Source: Pseudomonas lactis (lineage in GTDB: Bacteria > Pseudomonadota > Gammaproteobacteria > Pseudomonadales > Pseudomonadaceae). From it: DNA of 64,000 nucleotides. Positions 25,547 to 36,396 of this stretch are shown piece by piece; the stretch's first letter is position 1; the number at the start of each line of letters is the position of its first letter. Under the pieces are notes generated by a model that was not told the DNA's origin, did no database searches, and saw only the letters and a list, made by a program, of their open reading frames with translations. Made by a program: the position numbers and the translations under genes. The stretch is taken from the NCBI RefSeq assembly GCF_001439845.1, contig NZ_JYLO01000002.1, positions 1-64,000 on the forward strand. The letters run 5' to 3'.

Positions 25547-26319
25547 GGCGATACCTCTGGTTGCAGATGTAAATGGGTGATGGCGTCGTGGCTGATCAAC
25601 AGCGTAAGACATTGGTGCAAATCGAATTCGTCAGAGGCTTGCAGGGCGTCAGCGATGGCCATCTCCAGCCCTGCGCCTTGGTTGAGTCGGTTGATAAAGG
25701 TCACAGACCCGCGGTCGATGGCGAATACCTTGACCGCCAACCCTTGGCGCAAGACCATCGCGCCTTGGGCATACCAGGGGTTCAAAGTGGCGATAGCCCC
25801 GTCGACCTGATGCGCCGCCCAAACCGATACCACCGCGTAGGAAGATTCCAGCGTGGCAAGTGACGGATGCAGTCGTACACGCAGTTGTCCCAGTTGTGCG
25901 CAGCCTTGCAGTTGCCGAAGTACGCTGTGCTGATCCAGAACCTGGCAATCCGCCGCGTGATAAGCGCGGACCCTCAAGCGTTCCAGCCGGGCGACATCGG
26001 CCAGGTAGGGCACGCTTGAGGCCGGTTCGAAAGCCTGGATAAAGTCAGCGAACGTGCCGCCGTACTCACTGATCAACGGGCTGATAGGCGGGTGGGCCTG
26101 GACATACAGGCCGGCCATGGCGCGGAAAAACTCATCGCCGACCAGTTGCCGCGCCACCGGGTAGGCGGCCGCCAAAGCATTGATCAACGCGCTATGGACA
26201 TTGTTTCGATACACCGCAAAGCGGCTCGTCGGCTCAGCACCGTTGCTGCTGAACACGCCCTCGGGGCAGGTTGCTTGCGGGGCCAGTAAAGCCTGGGCAA
26301 ATGCCTGCTGAATACTCAT
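25543..26319 (-). CDS. bufC: DUF2063 (HvfC/BufC) partner of the MNIO enzyme
   Basis: A 258-residue protein of the DUF2063 family. The N-terminal domain has the typical [20 protein letters not shown] and [20 protein letters not shown] blocks (residues 32-73), followed by [14 protein letters not shown]. In studied MNIO systems the DUF2063-type partner presents the precursor peptide to the DUF692 enzyme. Translation is coupled on both sides: its start overlaps the bufB stop and its stop overlaps the doxX start, each by four bases. Confidence 0.9.
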   Translation of the reverse strand: MSIQQAFAQALLAPQATCPEGVFSSNGAEPTSRFAVYRNNVHSALINALAAAYPVARQLVGDEFFRAMAGLYVQAHPPISPLISEYGGTFADFIQAFEPASSVPYLADVARLERLRVRAYHAADCQVLDQHSVLRQLQGCAQLGQLRVRLHPSLATLESSYAVVSVWAAHQVDGAIATLNPWYAQGAMVLRQGLAVKVFAIDRGSVTFINRLNQGAGLEMAIADALQASDEFDLHQCLTLLISHDAITHLHLQPEVSP

Positions 26320-27194
26320 CGGGCCACCTGCGACAAATACCCTTCGGCCTGTCGGGCCTCTGCTTGCAGCACGCTGAACGCGGGCACCTGGTTATCCCGC
26401 TCGATCAGCGTGGCCACCGCTCCCGTCCGTGCCAATACCTGTGCATACAGCTGCCACACGGCGTTATCGATTGGCGCACCGTGGTCATCGATCAGCAGGC
26501 GGTCGCCCAGGCTGTCGGTGTCTTCGGCAAAACCGGCCAGATGAATCTCACCCACTGCGTGCAATGGCAGGGCATCGATGTAGGCCAGCGGGTCGCGCTG
26601 GTGATTGATACAGGACACGTAGACGTTGTTGACGTCGAGCAGCAGGCCGCAACCGGTACGGCGGACGATCTCACTGATGAAGTCGGTTTCGTCCAGGGTG
26701 GAGCGCTGGAACTGCAAATAGGTGGACGGGTTTTCCAGTAGCATCGGGCGCTTGAGCGTGCTTTGTACCTGGTCGACGTGTGCGCACACCCGGTTTACGG
26801 TGCTGGCGTCGTAGGCCAGGGGCAGCAGGTCGTTGAGAAACACCGGGCCGTGGCTGGACCAGGCCAGGTGTTCGGAAAAAGACTGGGGTTGGTAGCGTTC
26901 GATCAGCGTGGCCAGGCGAGCCAAGTGCTCGCGGTCCAGAGGGCCTTCGCCGCCGATGGACAGGCCGACGCCGTGCAGTGACAGGGGGTATTGCGCACGA
27001 ATCAACCCCAGGTAGTGATGAAACGGGCCGCCGGCCACCATGTAGTTTTCGGCGTGTACTTCGAAAAAACCGATGTCGGGGCGGGTCTCGAGCACCTCAG
27101 TGAAGTGCTCGGTCTTGAGCCCCAGCCCGGCCCGATAGGGCAGGCCGGGCGCCTGAGCCGGTGAGACCGCGTGTTGGGCTGTAAGCGTCATCAT
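26316..27194 (-). CDS. bufB: DUF692 multinuclear non-heme iron enzyme (MNIO)
   Basis: A 292-residue TIM-barrel protein of the DUF692/UPF0276 family that includes MbnB and TglH. The metal-ligand regions are intact: [62 protein letters not shown] and LIERDN. Such enzymes oxidatively rearrange cysteine in a ribosomal peptide. The gene starts 22 nt after a DUF2282 precursor gene and overlaps the DUF2063 gene by four bases, so the likely substrate is the product of 27217-27513. Confidence 0.93.
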   Translation of the reverse strand: MMTLTAQHAVSPAQAPGLPYRAGLGLKTEHFTEVLETRPDIGFFEVHAENYMVAGGPFHHYLGLIRAQYPLSLHGVGLSIGGEGPLDREHLARLATLIERYQPQSFSEHLAWSSHGPVFLNDLLPLAYDASTVNRVCAHVDQVQSTLKRPMLLENPSTYLQFQRSTLDETDFISEIVRRTGCGLLLDVNNVYVSCINHQRDPLAYIDALPLHAVGEIHLAGFAEDTDSLGDRLLIDDHGAPIDNAVWQLYAQVLARTGAVATLIERDNQVPAFSVLQAEARQAEGYLSQVAR

Positions 27195-27216
27195 CAGTAC
27201 TCAGGCTGCGCGGGGT

Positions 27217-27513
27217 TCAGGATTTGGCGGTGAAGGCCGCTTCCTGGCCAAAACCGGTCGGCGAGGTGGTGCTTGGGGTCTGGGTGCATGTGCCGGCGGG
27301 GACCAGTTTCCAGGCATTGGCCTGGTCTTTGGTTTTAGAGGTGCCCGCGCAGGAAGTACCGGCGCCTGCGGCGCAATCATTCTTGCCGGCTTCAGCCACG
27401 CCGTAGCACTTCTGCATGTCGTCGGCCGCGTGGGCGGTGGTGGTCAGGGCGGACAGGCTCAGGGCAGAACCAAGGGCCAGAACGAGGGTGGCAGCGGACA
27501 GTTTGGTGGTCAT
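27217..27513 (-). CDS. bufA: DUF2282 precursor peptide (bufferin-1 type)
   Basis: A 98-residue exported protein. Residues 1-29 are a Sec signal peptide (cleavage probably after AHA), which is unusual for a RiPP precursor but typical of bufferins. The mature part has exactly four cysteines: Cys36 in [13 protein letters not shown], Cys47 in the same block, Cys55 in SCAGTS and Cys76 in VPAGTC. These fit the DUF2282 pattern. In described bufferins some of them become thiooxazole rings that bind copper in the periplasm. The ATG at 27513 follows GGAG. It leads the operon with bufB, bufC and doxX. Confidence 0.92.
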   Translation of the reverse strand: MTTKLSAATLVLALGSALSLSALTTTAHAADDMQKCYGVAEAGKNDCAAGAGTSCAGTSKTKDQANAWKLVPAGTCTQTPSTTSPTGFGQEAAFTAKS

Positions 27514-27640
27514 GGTGTGTCTCCAGCAGTGGTTGAATGCGCAGGCTTGATTGCCTGCATGCACCACTAGAGAGAGCTCGACGAATTGCGTTACACAAAC
27601 TTCGAAAATAAATTCAATAGTACGGTTCACACCAAACAAA

Positions 27641-27728
27641 TGTGGGAGCGGGCTTGCTCGCGAATGCAGTGTGTCAGCCAACAGTTTCCGGCTGATTCAC
27701 CGCATTCGCGAGCAAGCCCGCTCCCACA
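27641..27728. repeat. REP doublet (REPIN-like), GTGGGAGCGGGC type
   Basis: TGTGGGAGCGGGCTTGCTCG and its inverted copy flank about 40 bases between livF and bufA. A T run (ATTTTT) after the right arm could help it act as a terminator. The same type is found at 50515 and 53685. Confidence 0.87.
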
Positions 27729-27759
27729 TTTTTGATCCGGTTTCTATGGCAGCCTGTGT

Positions 27760-28461
27760 TTAGCCGCCCAGGTACGCCTCCCGCACTTTCGGATCGGTCA
27801 GCAATTGCTCACCGGTGCCCTGCATCACCACTCGGCCATTCTCCAGCACATAGGCGCGGTCAGCGATTTTCAGCGCCTGGTTGGCGTTCTGCTCTACCAA
27901 AAATACCGTCACCCCGTCCTTGCGCAGCTGTTCGATGATGTCGAAGATCTGCTGGATGATGATCGGTGCCAGGCCCAGGGAAGGCTCGTCCAGCAGCAAC
28001 AGCTTTGGCTTGCTCATCAGCGCCCGGCCGATGGCGAGCATTTGCTGCTCGCCGCCGGACATGGTGCCGCCGCGCTGGCTGAAACGCTCCTTGAGGCGGG
28101 GGAACAGGTGCAGCACCTTGTCCATCTGCTCCTGGTAATCGCCCTTGTCGGTAAAGAACCCACCCATGGCCAGGTTCTCTTCGACGGTCAGGCGCGAGAA
28201 CACTCGACGGCCTTCGGGCACCACCGCAATGCTCTTGCGCATGATCTCTGCCGAGTGCTTGCCCACCAGTTCTTCACCCATGTAGCGGATGCTGCCACTG
28301 TAGGCTTGCGGCGAACCGCACAAGGTCATCAGCAAGGTCGATTTGCCGGCACCGTTGGCGCCGATCAGGGTGACGATCTCACCCTGGCGTACTTCCACAT
28401 TGACGCTGTGCAGGGCCTGGATCTTGCCGTAGAAAGTGGAAACGTTTTCGAATTGCAGCAT
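27760..28461 (-). CDS. livF: Branched-chain amino-acid ABC transporter ATPase LivF (BraG)
   Basis: A 233-residue nucleotide-binding subunit with Walker A GANGAGKST (about residue 34), signature MSGGEQQMLAIGRAL, Walker B LLLLDEPSLGL and switch His replaced in the usual LivF manner by VEQN. It is the last gene of livHMGF; livG ends one base upstream. It powers high-affinity leucine, isoleucine and valine uptake with BraC. Confidence 0.96.
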   Translation of the reverse strand: MLQFENVSTFYGKIQALHSVNVEVRQGEIVTLIGANGAGKSTLLMTLCGSPQAYSGSIRYMGEELVGKHSAEIMRKSIAVVPEGRRVFSRLTVEENLAMGGFFTDKGDYQEQMDKVLHLFPRLKERFSQRGGTMSGGEQQMLAIGRALMSKPKLLLLDEPSLGLAPIIIQQIFDIIEQLRKDGVTVFLVEQNANQALKIADRAYVLENGRVVMQGTGEQLLTDPKVREAYLGG

Positions 28462-28462
28462 T

Positions 28463-29226
28463 TTACGCTTCCCCCAAATAGGCTTTGATCACTTCAGGAT
28501 TGTCGCGGATCTGCTCCGGCGTCCCGTTGGCCAGCGGCGTGCCCTGGTTGATCACCACGATGTGGTCGGAGATGCTCATGACCAGTTTCATGTCGTGTTC
28601 GATCAACAGCACCGTGGCGTTGTTTTCCTCACGCAGCACACTGATCAGCGCCTTGAGGTCTTCGGTTTCCTTGGGGTTCAGGCCGGCGGCAGGTTCGTCG
28701 AGCATCAGGATGCGCGGGCGCGTCATCATGCAACGGGCGATTTCCAGGCGCCGTTGCTGGCCGTAGGCGAGGGTGCCAGCCGGGCGGTTGGCGAACTCGG
28801 TCAGGTTGACCTTGTCCAGCCAGTACGCCGCGTATTCCATGGCCTCGCGCTCGCTTTTGCGGAACGCCGGGGTCTTGAACAGGCCGGCGAAGAAGTTGGT
28901 GTTCAAGTGACGGTGCTGGGCGATCAACAGGTTCTCGACTGCCGTCATGTCCTTGAACAACCGCACGTTCTGGAAGGTCCGCACCACGCCTTTGCGGGCG
29001 ATTTCGTGGCCGGCCAGGCCCTGAATCGGTTGGCCGTCCAGCAGGATGCTGCCACCGCTCGGCTTGTAGAAACCGGTGAGGCAGTTGAACACCGTGGTCT
29101 TGCCGGCGCCGTTGGGGCCGATCAGTGCTACCACTTGTTTCTCTTTGACGGTCAGGGCCACGCCATTGACCGCCAGCAAACCGCCGAAGCGCATGCTCAG
29201 GTTTTCGACTTTCAGGATCTCGCGGC

Positions 29227-29230
<4 letters not shown>
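28463..29230 (-). CDS. livG: Branched-chain amino-acid ABC transporter ATPase LivG (BraF)
   Basis: A 255-residue nucleotide-binding subunit with Walker [10 protein letters not shown] (about residue 37), signature [15 protein letters not shown], Walker [14 protein letters not shown] and switch IEHDMKLVM. The start overlaps the end of livM by four bases. It pairs with LivF as an ATPase heterodimer. Confidence 0.96.
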
Positions 29231-30476
<1,246 letters not shown>

Positions 30477-30480
<4 letters not shown>

Positions 30481-31400
30481 ACTTTCTCAACCTCCGGACG
30501 GCCCAGGATGCCGGTCGGACGGAACAACAGCACCAGAACCAACAGGCCGAACGCGACGACGTCCTTGTACTGGTCACCGAAGATATCGGCGCCAAAGGCT
30601 TCGGCCACACCCAGCACCAGCCCGCCGAGCATGGCGCCCGGAATGCTGCCGATGCCGCCCAATACCGCCGCGGTAAAGGCCTTGAGGCCCACCAGGAAGC
30701 CGGCGTTGGGGTTGATCACGCCGTATTGCATGCTCAGCAACACGGCCGCCACGGCCGCCAGCGCAGCACCAATGACGAAGGTCAGGGCGATGATGTTGTT
30801 GGTGTTGATGCCCAGCAGGTTGGCCATCTTGATGTCTTCGGCACAGGCCCGGCAGGCGCGCCCCAGACGGGAGCGGGAGATGAACAGCGTCAGGCCCAGC
30901 ATGGCCACCAGGGTGACCACGAAAACCAGAATCTGCATGTACGAAATCAGCACTTCTTGTGCGCCACCCGGGCCGAAGGAGATGCTCCCCGGAATCAGGT
31001 TGGGAATGGACTTGTCCTTGGAGTCCTGGGACAGCAATACGGTGTTCTGCAGGAAAATCGACATGCCGATGGCAGAAATCAGCGGGATCAAACGGTTGCT
31101 GCCCCGCAGGGGACGGTAGGCAACCCGCTCGATGCTGTAGCCATAGGCACTGGTCACGATGATCGATGCCAAAAACGCAGCGGTCATCAACAGCGGCAGG
31201 GAGTGGATCCCCATCATGGCCAGCCCGGCAAGGGCGATGAAGGCCACGTAGGAACCAATCATGTACACCTCGCCATGGGCGAAGTTGATCATTCCAATGA
31301 TGCCGTAAACCATTGTGTAGCCAATGGCTATCAAGGCATAGGTGCTGCCAATGGTCAGGCCATTAACCAGCTGTTGGAAAAAATGATAGATCTCAGGCAT
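30477..31400 (-). CDS. livH: Branched-chain amino-acid ABC permease LivH (BraD)
   Basis: A 307-residue inner-membrane permease, with the characteristic [19 protein letters not shown] near the N-terminus, [15 protein letters not shown], and the EAA-like [19 protein letters not shown] block. It is the first gene of livHMGF, 227 nt downstream of braC. The hairpin at 31582-31607 may reduce transcription entering it from braC. Confidence 0.95.
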
Positions 31401-31581
31401 TACAGCGCTCCTAAAAACCCGATACGCATTTCACTGGTGGAGTCATTTCCGGCTCGGTGCCCTGTTCTGTGACCAGGTTGCACAAAGCGTTTGCCAGCGA
31501 ACCGCTGGTGACGGTTTTAAGATTTTCAGGTGAGCCAGCGCCCGGATCGCGGGTGACATGGCCCATAAACCTCGTAAAACA

Positions 31582-31607
31582 AAGCCCACTGCTTGCACAG
31601 TGGGCTT
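31582..31607 (-). terminator. Hairpin between braC and livH, possible attenuator
   Basis: AAGCCCACTG and CAGTGGGCTT form a 10-bp perfect stem with a 6-base loop. On the minus strand it is followed by TGTTTTA, a weak T tract. It probably ends most braC transcripts and lets some through to livHMGF. Confidence 0.7.
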
Positions 31608-31627
31608 GTTGACCAGTAACGCCTGGC

Positions 31628-32755
31628 TTACTGAGGGGAAACTTCGGTTTTTGGTTTACCGAAGTGCCATTCGTAGACCACGAACTTGAAGTCCTTCAGG
31701 TCGCCCTTGGCGTCGAAGCTCAGGTCGCCCGTAGGGGTCTTGAAGGTACCGGCGTGGATGGCCTCGGCCACTTTGGCGGTGTCTTCGCTTTTGGCCGCAG
31801 CAATACCACCGGCAATCACTTCAACTGCCGAGTAGGCCGGGAACACGAACGGACCGGTTGGGTCCTGCTTGTTCTTGGCGAACTCTTCGACGATGGCTTT
31901 GTTGGCAGGGTCGGTGTCGAAGGATTTCGGCAGGGTCACCAGCAGGCCTTCGGAAGCGCCCTGGGCGATTTGCGAGATGGAGTCGTTACCCACGCCTTCC
32001 GGGCCCATGAACTTGGCGTTCAGGCCTTTTTCCTTGGCTTGGCGCAGGATCAGGCCCAGCTCAGGGTGGTAGCCGCCGTAGTAGACGAAGTCGACATTGG
32101 CTTGCTTGAGTTTCTGGATGATCGAGGAGAAGTCTTTGTCACCGGCGTTCAGGCCTTCGAAGACTGCAACCTTGGTGCCTTTTTCTTCAAGGGTCTTCTT
32201 CACGGCGCTGGCGATGCCTTCACCGTATTGCTGCTTGTCGTGCAGTACGGCGACGATTTTCGGCTTCACGTGGTCGGCGATGTAGTTGCCGGCCGCTGGG
32301 CCTTGCGCGCTGTCCAGGCCAATGGTGCGGAAGATCAGCTTGTAGCCACGGGAAGTGATTTCAGGGCTGGTGGCAGCCGGGGTAATCATGATGACGCCTT
32401 CGTCTTCATAAATATCCGACGCTGGCTGAGTGGAGCTGGAGCAGAGGTGGCCGACGACGAACTTGACGCCATCATTGACCACTTTGTTGGCAACGGCCAC
32501 GGCTTGTTTTGGATCGCAAGCGTCGTCGTATTCCTTGGCTTCAAGCATCTTGCCGTCTACGCCGCCCTTGGCGTTGATGTCTTTGATGGCTTGCTTGGCA
32601 CCCATGAATTGCATGTCGCCGTATTGCGTCACCGGACCGGTCTTGGGACCGGCGATGCCGATCTTGATGGTGTCGGCTGCGAACGAATGGCCGGCAACCC
32701 CAGCCAGGACCATAGCGGCAAACAGTTTGGAAATCTGCTTAGTAGCCTTATTCAT
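31628..32755 (-). CDS. braC: Branched-chain amino-acid binding protein BraC
   Basis: A 375-residue periplasmic binding protein with a Sec signal peptide (residues 1-26, ending AGHSFA). The mature N-terminus ADTIKIGIAGPKTGPVTQYG and the two cysteines that form the small disulfide loop (DDACDPKQ and VVGHLCSSST) are typical of LivJ/LivK/BraC. It delivers leucine, isoleucine and valine to LivHMGF. A 341-base upstream gap holds a perfect palindrome at 32858-32873 and no other gene. Confidence 0.95.
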   Translation of the reverse strand: MNKATKQISKLFAAMVLAGVAGHSFAADTIKIGIAGPKTGPVTQYGDMQFMGAKQAIKDINAKGGVDGKMLEAKEYDDACDPKQAVAVANKVVNDGVKFVVGHLCSSSTQPASDIYEDEGVIMITPAATSPEITSRGYKLIFRTIGLDSAQGPAAGNYIADHVKPKIVAVLHDKQQYGEGIASAVKKTLEEKGTKVAVFEGLNAGDKDFSSIIQKLKQANVDFVYYGGYHPELGLILRQAKEKGLNAKFMGPEGVGNDSISQIAQGASEGLLVTLPKSFDTDPANKAIVEEFAKNKQDPTGPFVFPAYSAVEVIAGGIAAAKSEDTAKVAEAIHAGTFKTPTGDLSFDAKGDLKDFKFVVYEWHFGKPKTEVSPQ

Positions 32756-32857
32756 AGTGCTCCACTCTTACTGTTGTATTTTTTATAGTTCTAGCGGCCT
32801 TGTGAGCTGCAGAACCGGATCAGATATCGCGGATATCCCCCCGGCATTGCCCTGGCA

Positions 32858-32873
32858 ACTGTACCGGTACAGT
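32858..32873. promoter_or_regulatory. Perfect 16-bp palindrome upstream of braC
   Basis: ACTGTACCGGTACAGT reads the same on both strands. It lies 103 bp before the braC ATG in the gap between braC and DUF2288. It resembles a dimeric regulator operator; it is not a LexA box, because CTG and CAG are separated by eight bases and not ten. Confidence 0.55.
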
Positions 32874-33096
32874 GTAGAGCGCTGGCTGATCGCTTGAAAA
32901 GCTGGCAGCTGGGGGCAAAACCTGGGTATGTCGCTTAAATGAAAGAAAAAGACAGAATCGCGGCGGGTTGCTAACAGCTTTCAAGGCATTCCTTGGCTTT
33001 CCTGGCGCTTTCAATCGCTACTTCATTTGCTACTGGGTTTTTCTGCCTGAGCGACGGGGCTATGATTGCGCCGATTTTTTACTCAGGTGAATTCCC

Positions 33097-33399
33097 ATGA
33101 CGCAAGAACCAAGCACCCTCTATGCCAAGCTGCTCGGTGAAACAGCCGAAATTTCCTGGAAGGAGCTTGAACCGTTCTTTGCCAAGGGTGCCCTATTGTG
33201 GGTCGATGCCAGCCTGGATTTGATCGAGGCCGCCGAAGGAATGGCCGAAGACAACCGTGACAAAGTCGCCGCCTGGCTAGCTGCCGGGAGTCTTGGCGAA
33301 GTGTCTGCATCGCGGGCGTTGGACCTGGTGGAACGTGATCCGAGCTTGTGGGCAGTGGTGGTCTCGCCATGGATTCTGATCCAGGAAAGGGCGGCGTAA
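33097..33399 (+). CDS. DUF2288 domain protein
   Basis: A 100-residue acidic cytoplasmic protein of the DUF2288 family, beginning MTQEPSTLYAKLLGETAEIS and containing KGALLWVDASLDLIEAA. Almost its whole length is the domain. Its function is unknown. It stands alone, divergent from braC. Confidence 0.85.
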   Translation: MTQEPSTLYAKLLGETAEISWKELEPFFAKGALLWVDASLDLIEAAEGMAEDNRDKVAAWLAAGSLGEVSASRALDLVERDPSLWAVVVSPWILIQERAA

Positions 33400-33508
33400 G
33401 AATTGCCAGCACTAAAAAGGTGCGTATTTTTCACGCGGTGAAGTGTGTAGGGGAGTAACCGCTTATCGCGTGATGGCACCTTGCCGTAGCGAAAGATCAC
33501 AGGCGAGG

Positions 33509-33524
33509 GTGACGTAAACGTCAC
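33509..33524. repeat. Inverted repeat between convergent genes
   Basis: GTGACGT and ACGTCAC flank AA, giving a perfect 16-bp inverted repeat. It lies between the ends of the DUF2288 and MHYT-GGDEF-EAL genes and has no T tract. Apart from it, the 227-base gap shows nothing that I can name. Confidence 0.5.
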
Positions 33525-33626
33525 GGGCACAGTTCAGGTCGTCGGGAAATAGCCGCGCAATTGTTTCGGCGTATGACTCAGCGCTGCAGCGCGCGCATTC
33601 AAATCGTCAGCTTGCGCGTCTTGGTC

Positions 33627-35888
33627 TCAGCGGATCGGCCTGACAATAGAAGGCGGGCCGATACGTCCCGCAGCTGGGTCGTTTGGCGGTGGAGCGTCTT
33701 TGCCTTCCACGCTGAGCGGATATAGCGGATTACGCATGGCAATCCCCTGCATCACGCCGATGATGTCGTCGAAGGGCACCGCCGGGCTGAGCAGGTAGCC
33801 CTGGATGTAGTCGCAGCCATGCTTGAGCAACAGCTCGAACTGCGCCTGGGTTTCCACGCCCTCGGTGACCACCTGCAAGTGCAGGGTGTGGGCCATGCCA
33901 ATAATCGCTTGGACAATTTCGCTGTCTGCGGTGGATTTGGGGATGTCCTGGATAAACGAGCGGTCGATCTTCAAGGTGTTGAGCGGCAAGCGCTTGAGGT
34001 AAGCCAGCGACGAATAGCCGGTGCCGAAGTCATCGATGGCCAGTGACACACCCAGGGCGCGAATCTGCCGCAACAGGGCCAGGGTGCTGCTGATATTGCC
34101 CATCAACGCGTTTTCAGTGACTTCCAGTTCCAGGCGGTTGGTGCCGATGCCGGCGAAGCGCAGGGCGTCTTCGATTTCATCGGCCAGTTCGTCACGCGCC
34201 AGGTTCAACGCAGAGCAGTTCACCGCCATGATCAACTCGGTGTCGCCCCGGTCAGACAACAGGCTCAGGTCGTGACAGGCCTGGCGCAATACCCAGTGGT
34301 CCAGCTCGGCGATCAGCCCGTTGTTCTCGGCAATGCCGATAAAGCGGTCCGGGGCCAGCAGCCCGTGTTGGGGGTGTTGCCAGCGCACCAGGGCTTCCAG
34401 GCGCGTGACCTTGCCCAGCTTCATGTCGAAGATCGGTTGATAAAACAGCACCAACTGGCTGCGCGTACGTAAGGCGGCGCGCAGTTCTTCTTCCAGTTGC
34501 AGCTCAAGAAAGGCACGGGTTTTAAGGTTGGAACTGAAGAAGTTCAAGCAATTGCGCCCGGCATCCTTGGATTGGTACAGCGCCAGGTCGGCGGTTTTAA
34601 GCAGTTCTTCGCAGGTGTGGCCGTCTTCGGGAAACAGGCTGATGCCGATGCTGGTGGTCATCACCATGCGCCGACCGGCCAGTTCGATGGGTTCTTTCAT
34701 CTTCTGCATGATGCGCTGGGCCATGTGCCGGGCTTCGTCGCGGTGATGAATATTGACCAGGATGCAGAACTCATCGCCGCCAAAGCGTGCCACCACATCT
34801 TCATGGCTGCGTATCGAACCTTTGATATGCCCGGCGAGCACCGTGAGCAGCTGGTCGCCCGCATCATGGCCCAGGCTGTCATTGATACGCTTGAAGTGGT
34901 CGATATCGAGGAAGATCACCGCCATCATGCCCTGAGTGCGGGTTTTTTCCGCGACTTTCTCCGCGAAGATCTGATTGAAACCACGGCGGTTGAGCAGGCT
35001 GGTCAACGCGTCGAAGTGGGCCACTTGTTGCAGCGAGGCGCGGGCCTGGTCGAGTTCGCTGAGCAGCGCGTTGACCCGGCGCAGGTCGCGCTCCTTGTGT
35101 TGCAGCTTCTTGTCGGCCAGGGCTGCGCTGACGCTGCTGCCGATCACCAGCAAGGTGATCATCGCGACTGAGAGGCCCAGTTGAATCGGGTTGTCATCGG
35201 CCCGCAACGACAGATCCGTGCCGCTGGGCACCAGCATTTGCATGGCCGCCATGCCGGTGAAGTGCATGCTCAGGATCCCGGCGCCGAGCACCAGGCTGGC
35301 GGCGTATTTGAGCAGTTGGTGAAACACGCCGGCCCCATTGCGCAGGTAACTGGACAGCAACAACGCCGCCAGGCTGGCGCCCATGGCAATCGCCACCGAG
35401 GCCAAAAACAGCCGTGTTTCGAAGTACACCTGGGCCTGGGAACGCATGGCCGACATGCCCACGTAGTGCATCAGCGCGATGCCCAGGCCCATCCACACCG
35501 AAGCTACCAGGTATTGATGAAAACGCAGGTGGGTATGACTGAGGGTCTGCATGGCGAGCAGCGACGCGATCAGGGCAATCAGCAGCGAGACGAACGTCAT
35601 GATCAGTTCGTAGTGAATGGCAATGGGCGCTTGGAAGGCCAGCATGCTGATGAAGTGGGTCGACCAGATGCCGCCTGCCAGGCAACCCGCACCCAGCCAG
35701 CGCCAATGGCGGCGGGCGGTGGGGTCTTCGACATGGCCGACACGTTCGGCCATGTCCAGGATACCGAAACCCGCCGCGCAGGCGACCAGGTACGCCAGCA
35801 GCACCAGAAACGGGTTATGAGTGCAATTGAGCAATAAATGCCCGCTGTCTGGAAGGTCGGTAAAAAAATGCTGCCCCAGCCATTCCAT
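33627..35888 (-). CDS. MHYT-GGDEF-EAL cyclic-di-GMP signalling protein, MucR-like
   Basis: A 753-residue inner-membrane protein. The N-terminal MHYT domain (residues 25-240) has seven predicted helices and the motifs STHFISM, MHYVGMSAM and MHFTGMAAM, proposed to bind copper and sense a gas. The GGDEF domain (about residues 290-460) has an intact RFGGDEF; the inhibitory RxxD site is degenerate (SHED). The EAL domain (about residues 475-725) has RLEALVRW and DDFGTGYSSLAYL. Both synthesis and breakdown of c-di-GMP are thus possible. The architecture is that of P. aeruginosa MucR and NbdA. Confidence 0.93.
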   Translation of the reverse strand: MEWLGQHFFTDLPDSGHLLLNCTHNPFLVLLAYLVACAAGFGILDMAERVGHVEDPTARRHWRWLGAGCLAGGIWSTHFISMLAFQAPIAIHYELIMTFVSLLIALIASLLAMQTLSHTHLRFHQYLVASVWMGLGIALMHYVGMSAMRSQAQVYFETRLFLASVAIAMGASLAALLLSSYLRNGAGVFHQLLKYAASLVLGAGILSMHFTGMAAMQMLVPSGTDLSLRADDNPIQLGLSVAMITLLVIGSSVSAALADKKLQHKERDLRRVNALLSELDQARASLQQVAHFDALTSLLNRRGFNQIFAEKVAEKTRTQGMMAVIFLDIDHFKRINDSLGHDAGDQLLTVLAGHIKGSIRSHEDVVARFGGDEFCILVNIHHRDEARHMAQRIMQKMKEPIELAGRRMVMTTSIGISLFPEDGHTCEELLKTADLALYQSKDAGRNCLNFFSSNLKTRAFLELQLEEELRAALRTRSQLVLFYQPIFDMKLGKVTRLEALVRWQHPQHGLLAPDRFIGIAENNGLIAELDHWVLRQACHDLSLLSDRGDTELIMAVNCSALNLARDELADEIEDALRFAGIGTNRLELEVTENALMGNISSTLALLRQIRALGVSLAIDDFGTGYSSLAYLKRLPLNTLKIDRSFIQDIPKSTADSEIVQAIIGMAHTLHLQVVTEGVETQAQFELLLKHGCDYIQGYLLSPAVPFDDIIGVMQGIAMRNPLYPLSVEGKDAPPPNDPAAGRIGPPSIVRPIR

Positions 35889-36027
35889 AGCTTATCCCGT
35901 CACAGAGCCCTGTCACTGCCAGCGGCGATGACCCATGAGGTCGAGTATAGGAGTCTCTCGAAATTTGCCATCAGTAATGGCGTTTTGATCTCAAATTATT
36001 TTGATATGCCTTCCATAGCGTTTGGTG

Positions 36028-36396
36028 CTAAGCGCTGATGGGCAGGTCGAGTTCGAAGTGCGGGGCCTCCAGCGGGGCCAGGCCAAATGCGGCACGGGCG
36101 GCGTCGCAATCGACATTTTGCACGCCCTGGCTCCAAGACGCCTCGAACTCACGGCATACACTGGAGCGTTGTTCATAAATTGAGCAACTGGTGGCTTGTC
36201 CGACTTCACCTTCAAGGCTGCAGCACCGTGCCGGCTTGCGGTCGGTGCCGATCATCGCCACGCGGCTGGGGTTGATCTGCACCACCAGCTCATCGGGCAC
36301 CGTGCCCCCGGACGAGGCGCACTCACCCCAAAAGAAAGACACGCGAAAGTGTGAACAGCAGGCACCGCAATTCAGACACGGACTGGCTTCGGACAT
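36028..36396 (-). CDS. YkgJ-family cysteine-cluster protein
   Basis: A 122-residue protein with a zinc- or iron-sulfur-type cysteine cluster: CLNCGACCSHF at the start, then CC, CSIYEQRSSVCREF and a late Cys. This is the YkgJ/UPF0153 pattern. I chose the ATG at 36396; an upstream ATG at 36462 adds a hydrophobic stretch (TLLLLFLLM) that might be a membrane anchor but has no clear ribosome-binding site. Function unknown. Confidence 0.8.
   Translation of the reverse strand: MSEASPCLNCGACCSHFRVSFFWGECASSGGTVPDELVVQINPSRVAMIGTDRKPARCCSLEGEVGQATSCSIYEQRSSVCREFEASWSQGVQNVDCDAARAAFGLAPLEAPHFELDLPISA

Noticed and set aside
32858..32873. LexA box upstream of braC
   Set aside because: CTG and CAG are separated by eight bases; the SOS box of gamma-proteobacteria has ten. 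It is kept only as an unidentified palindrome.
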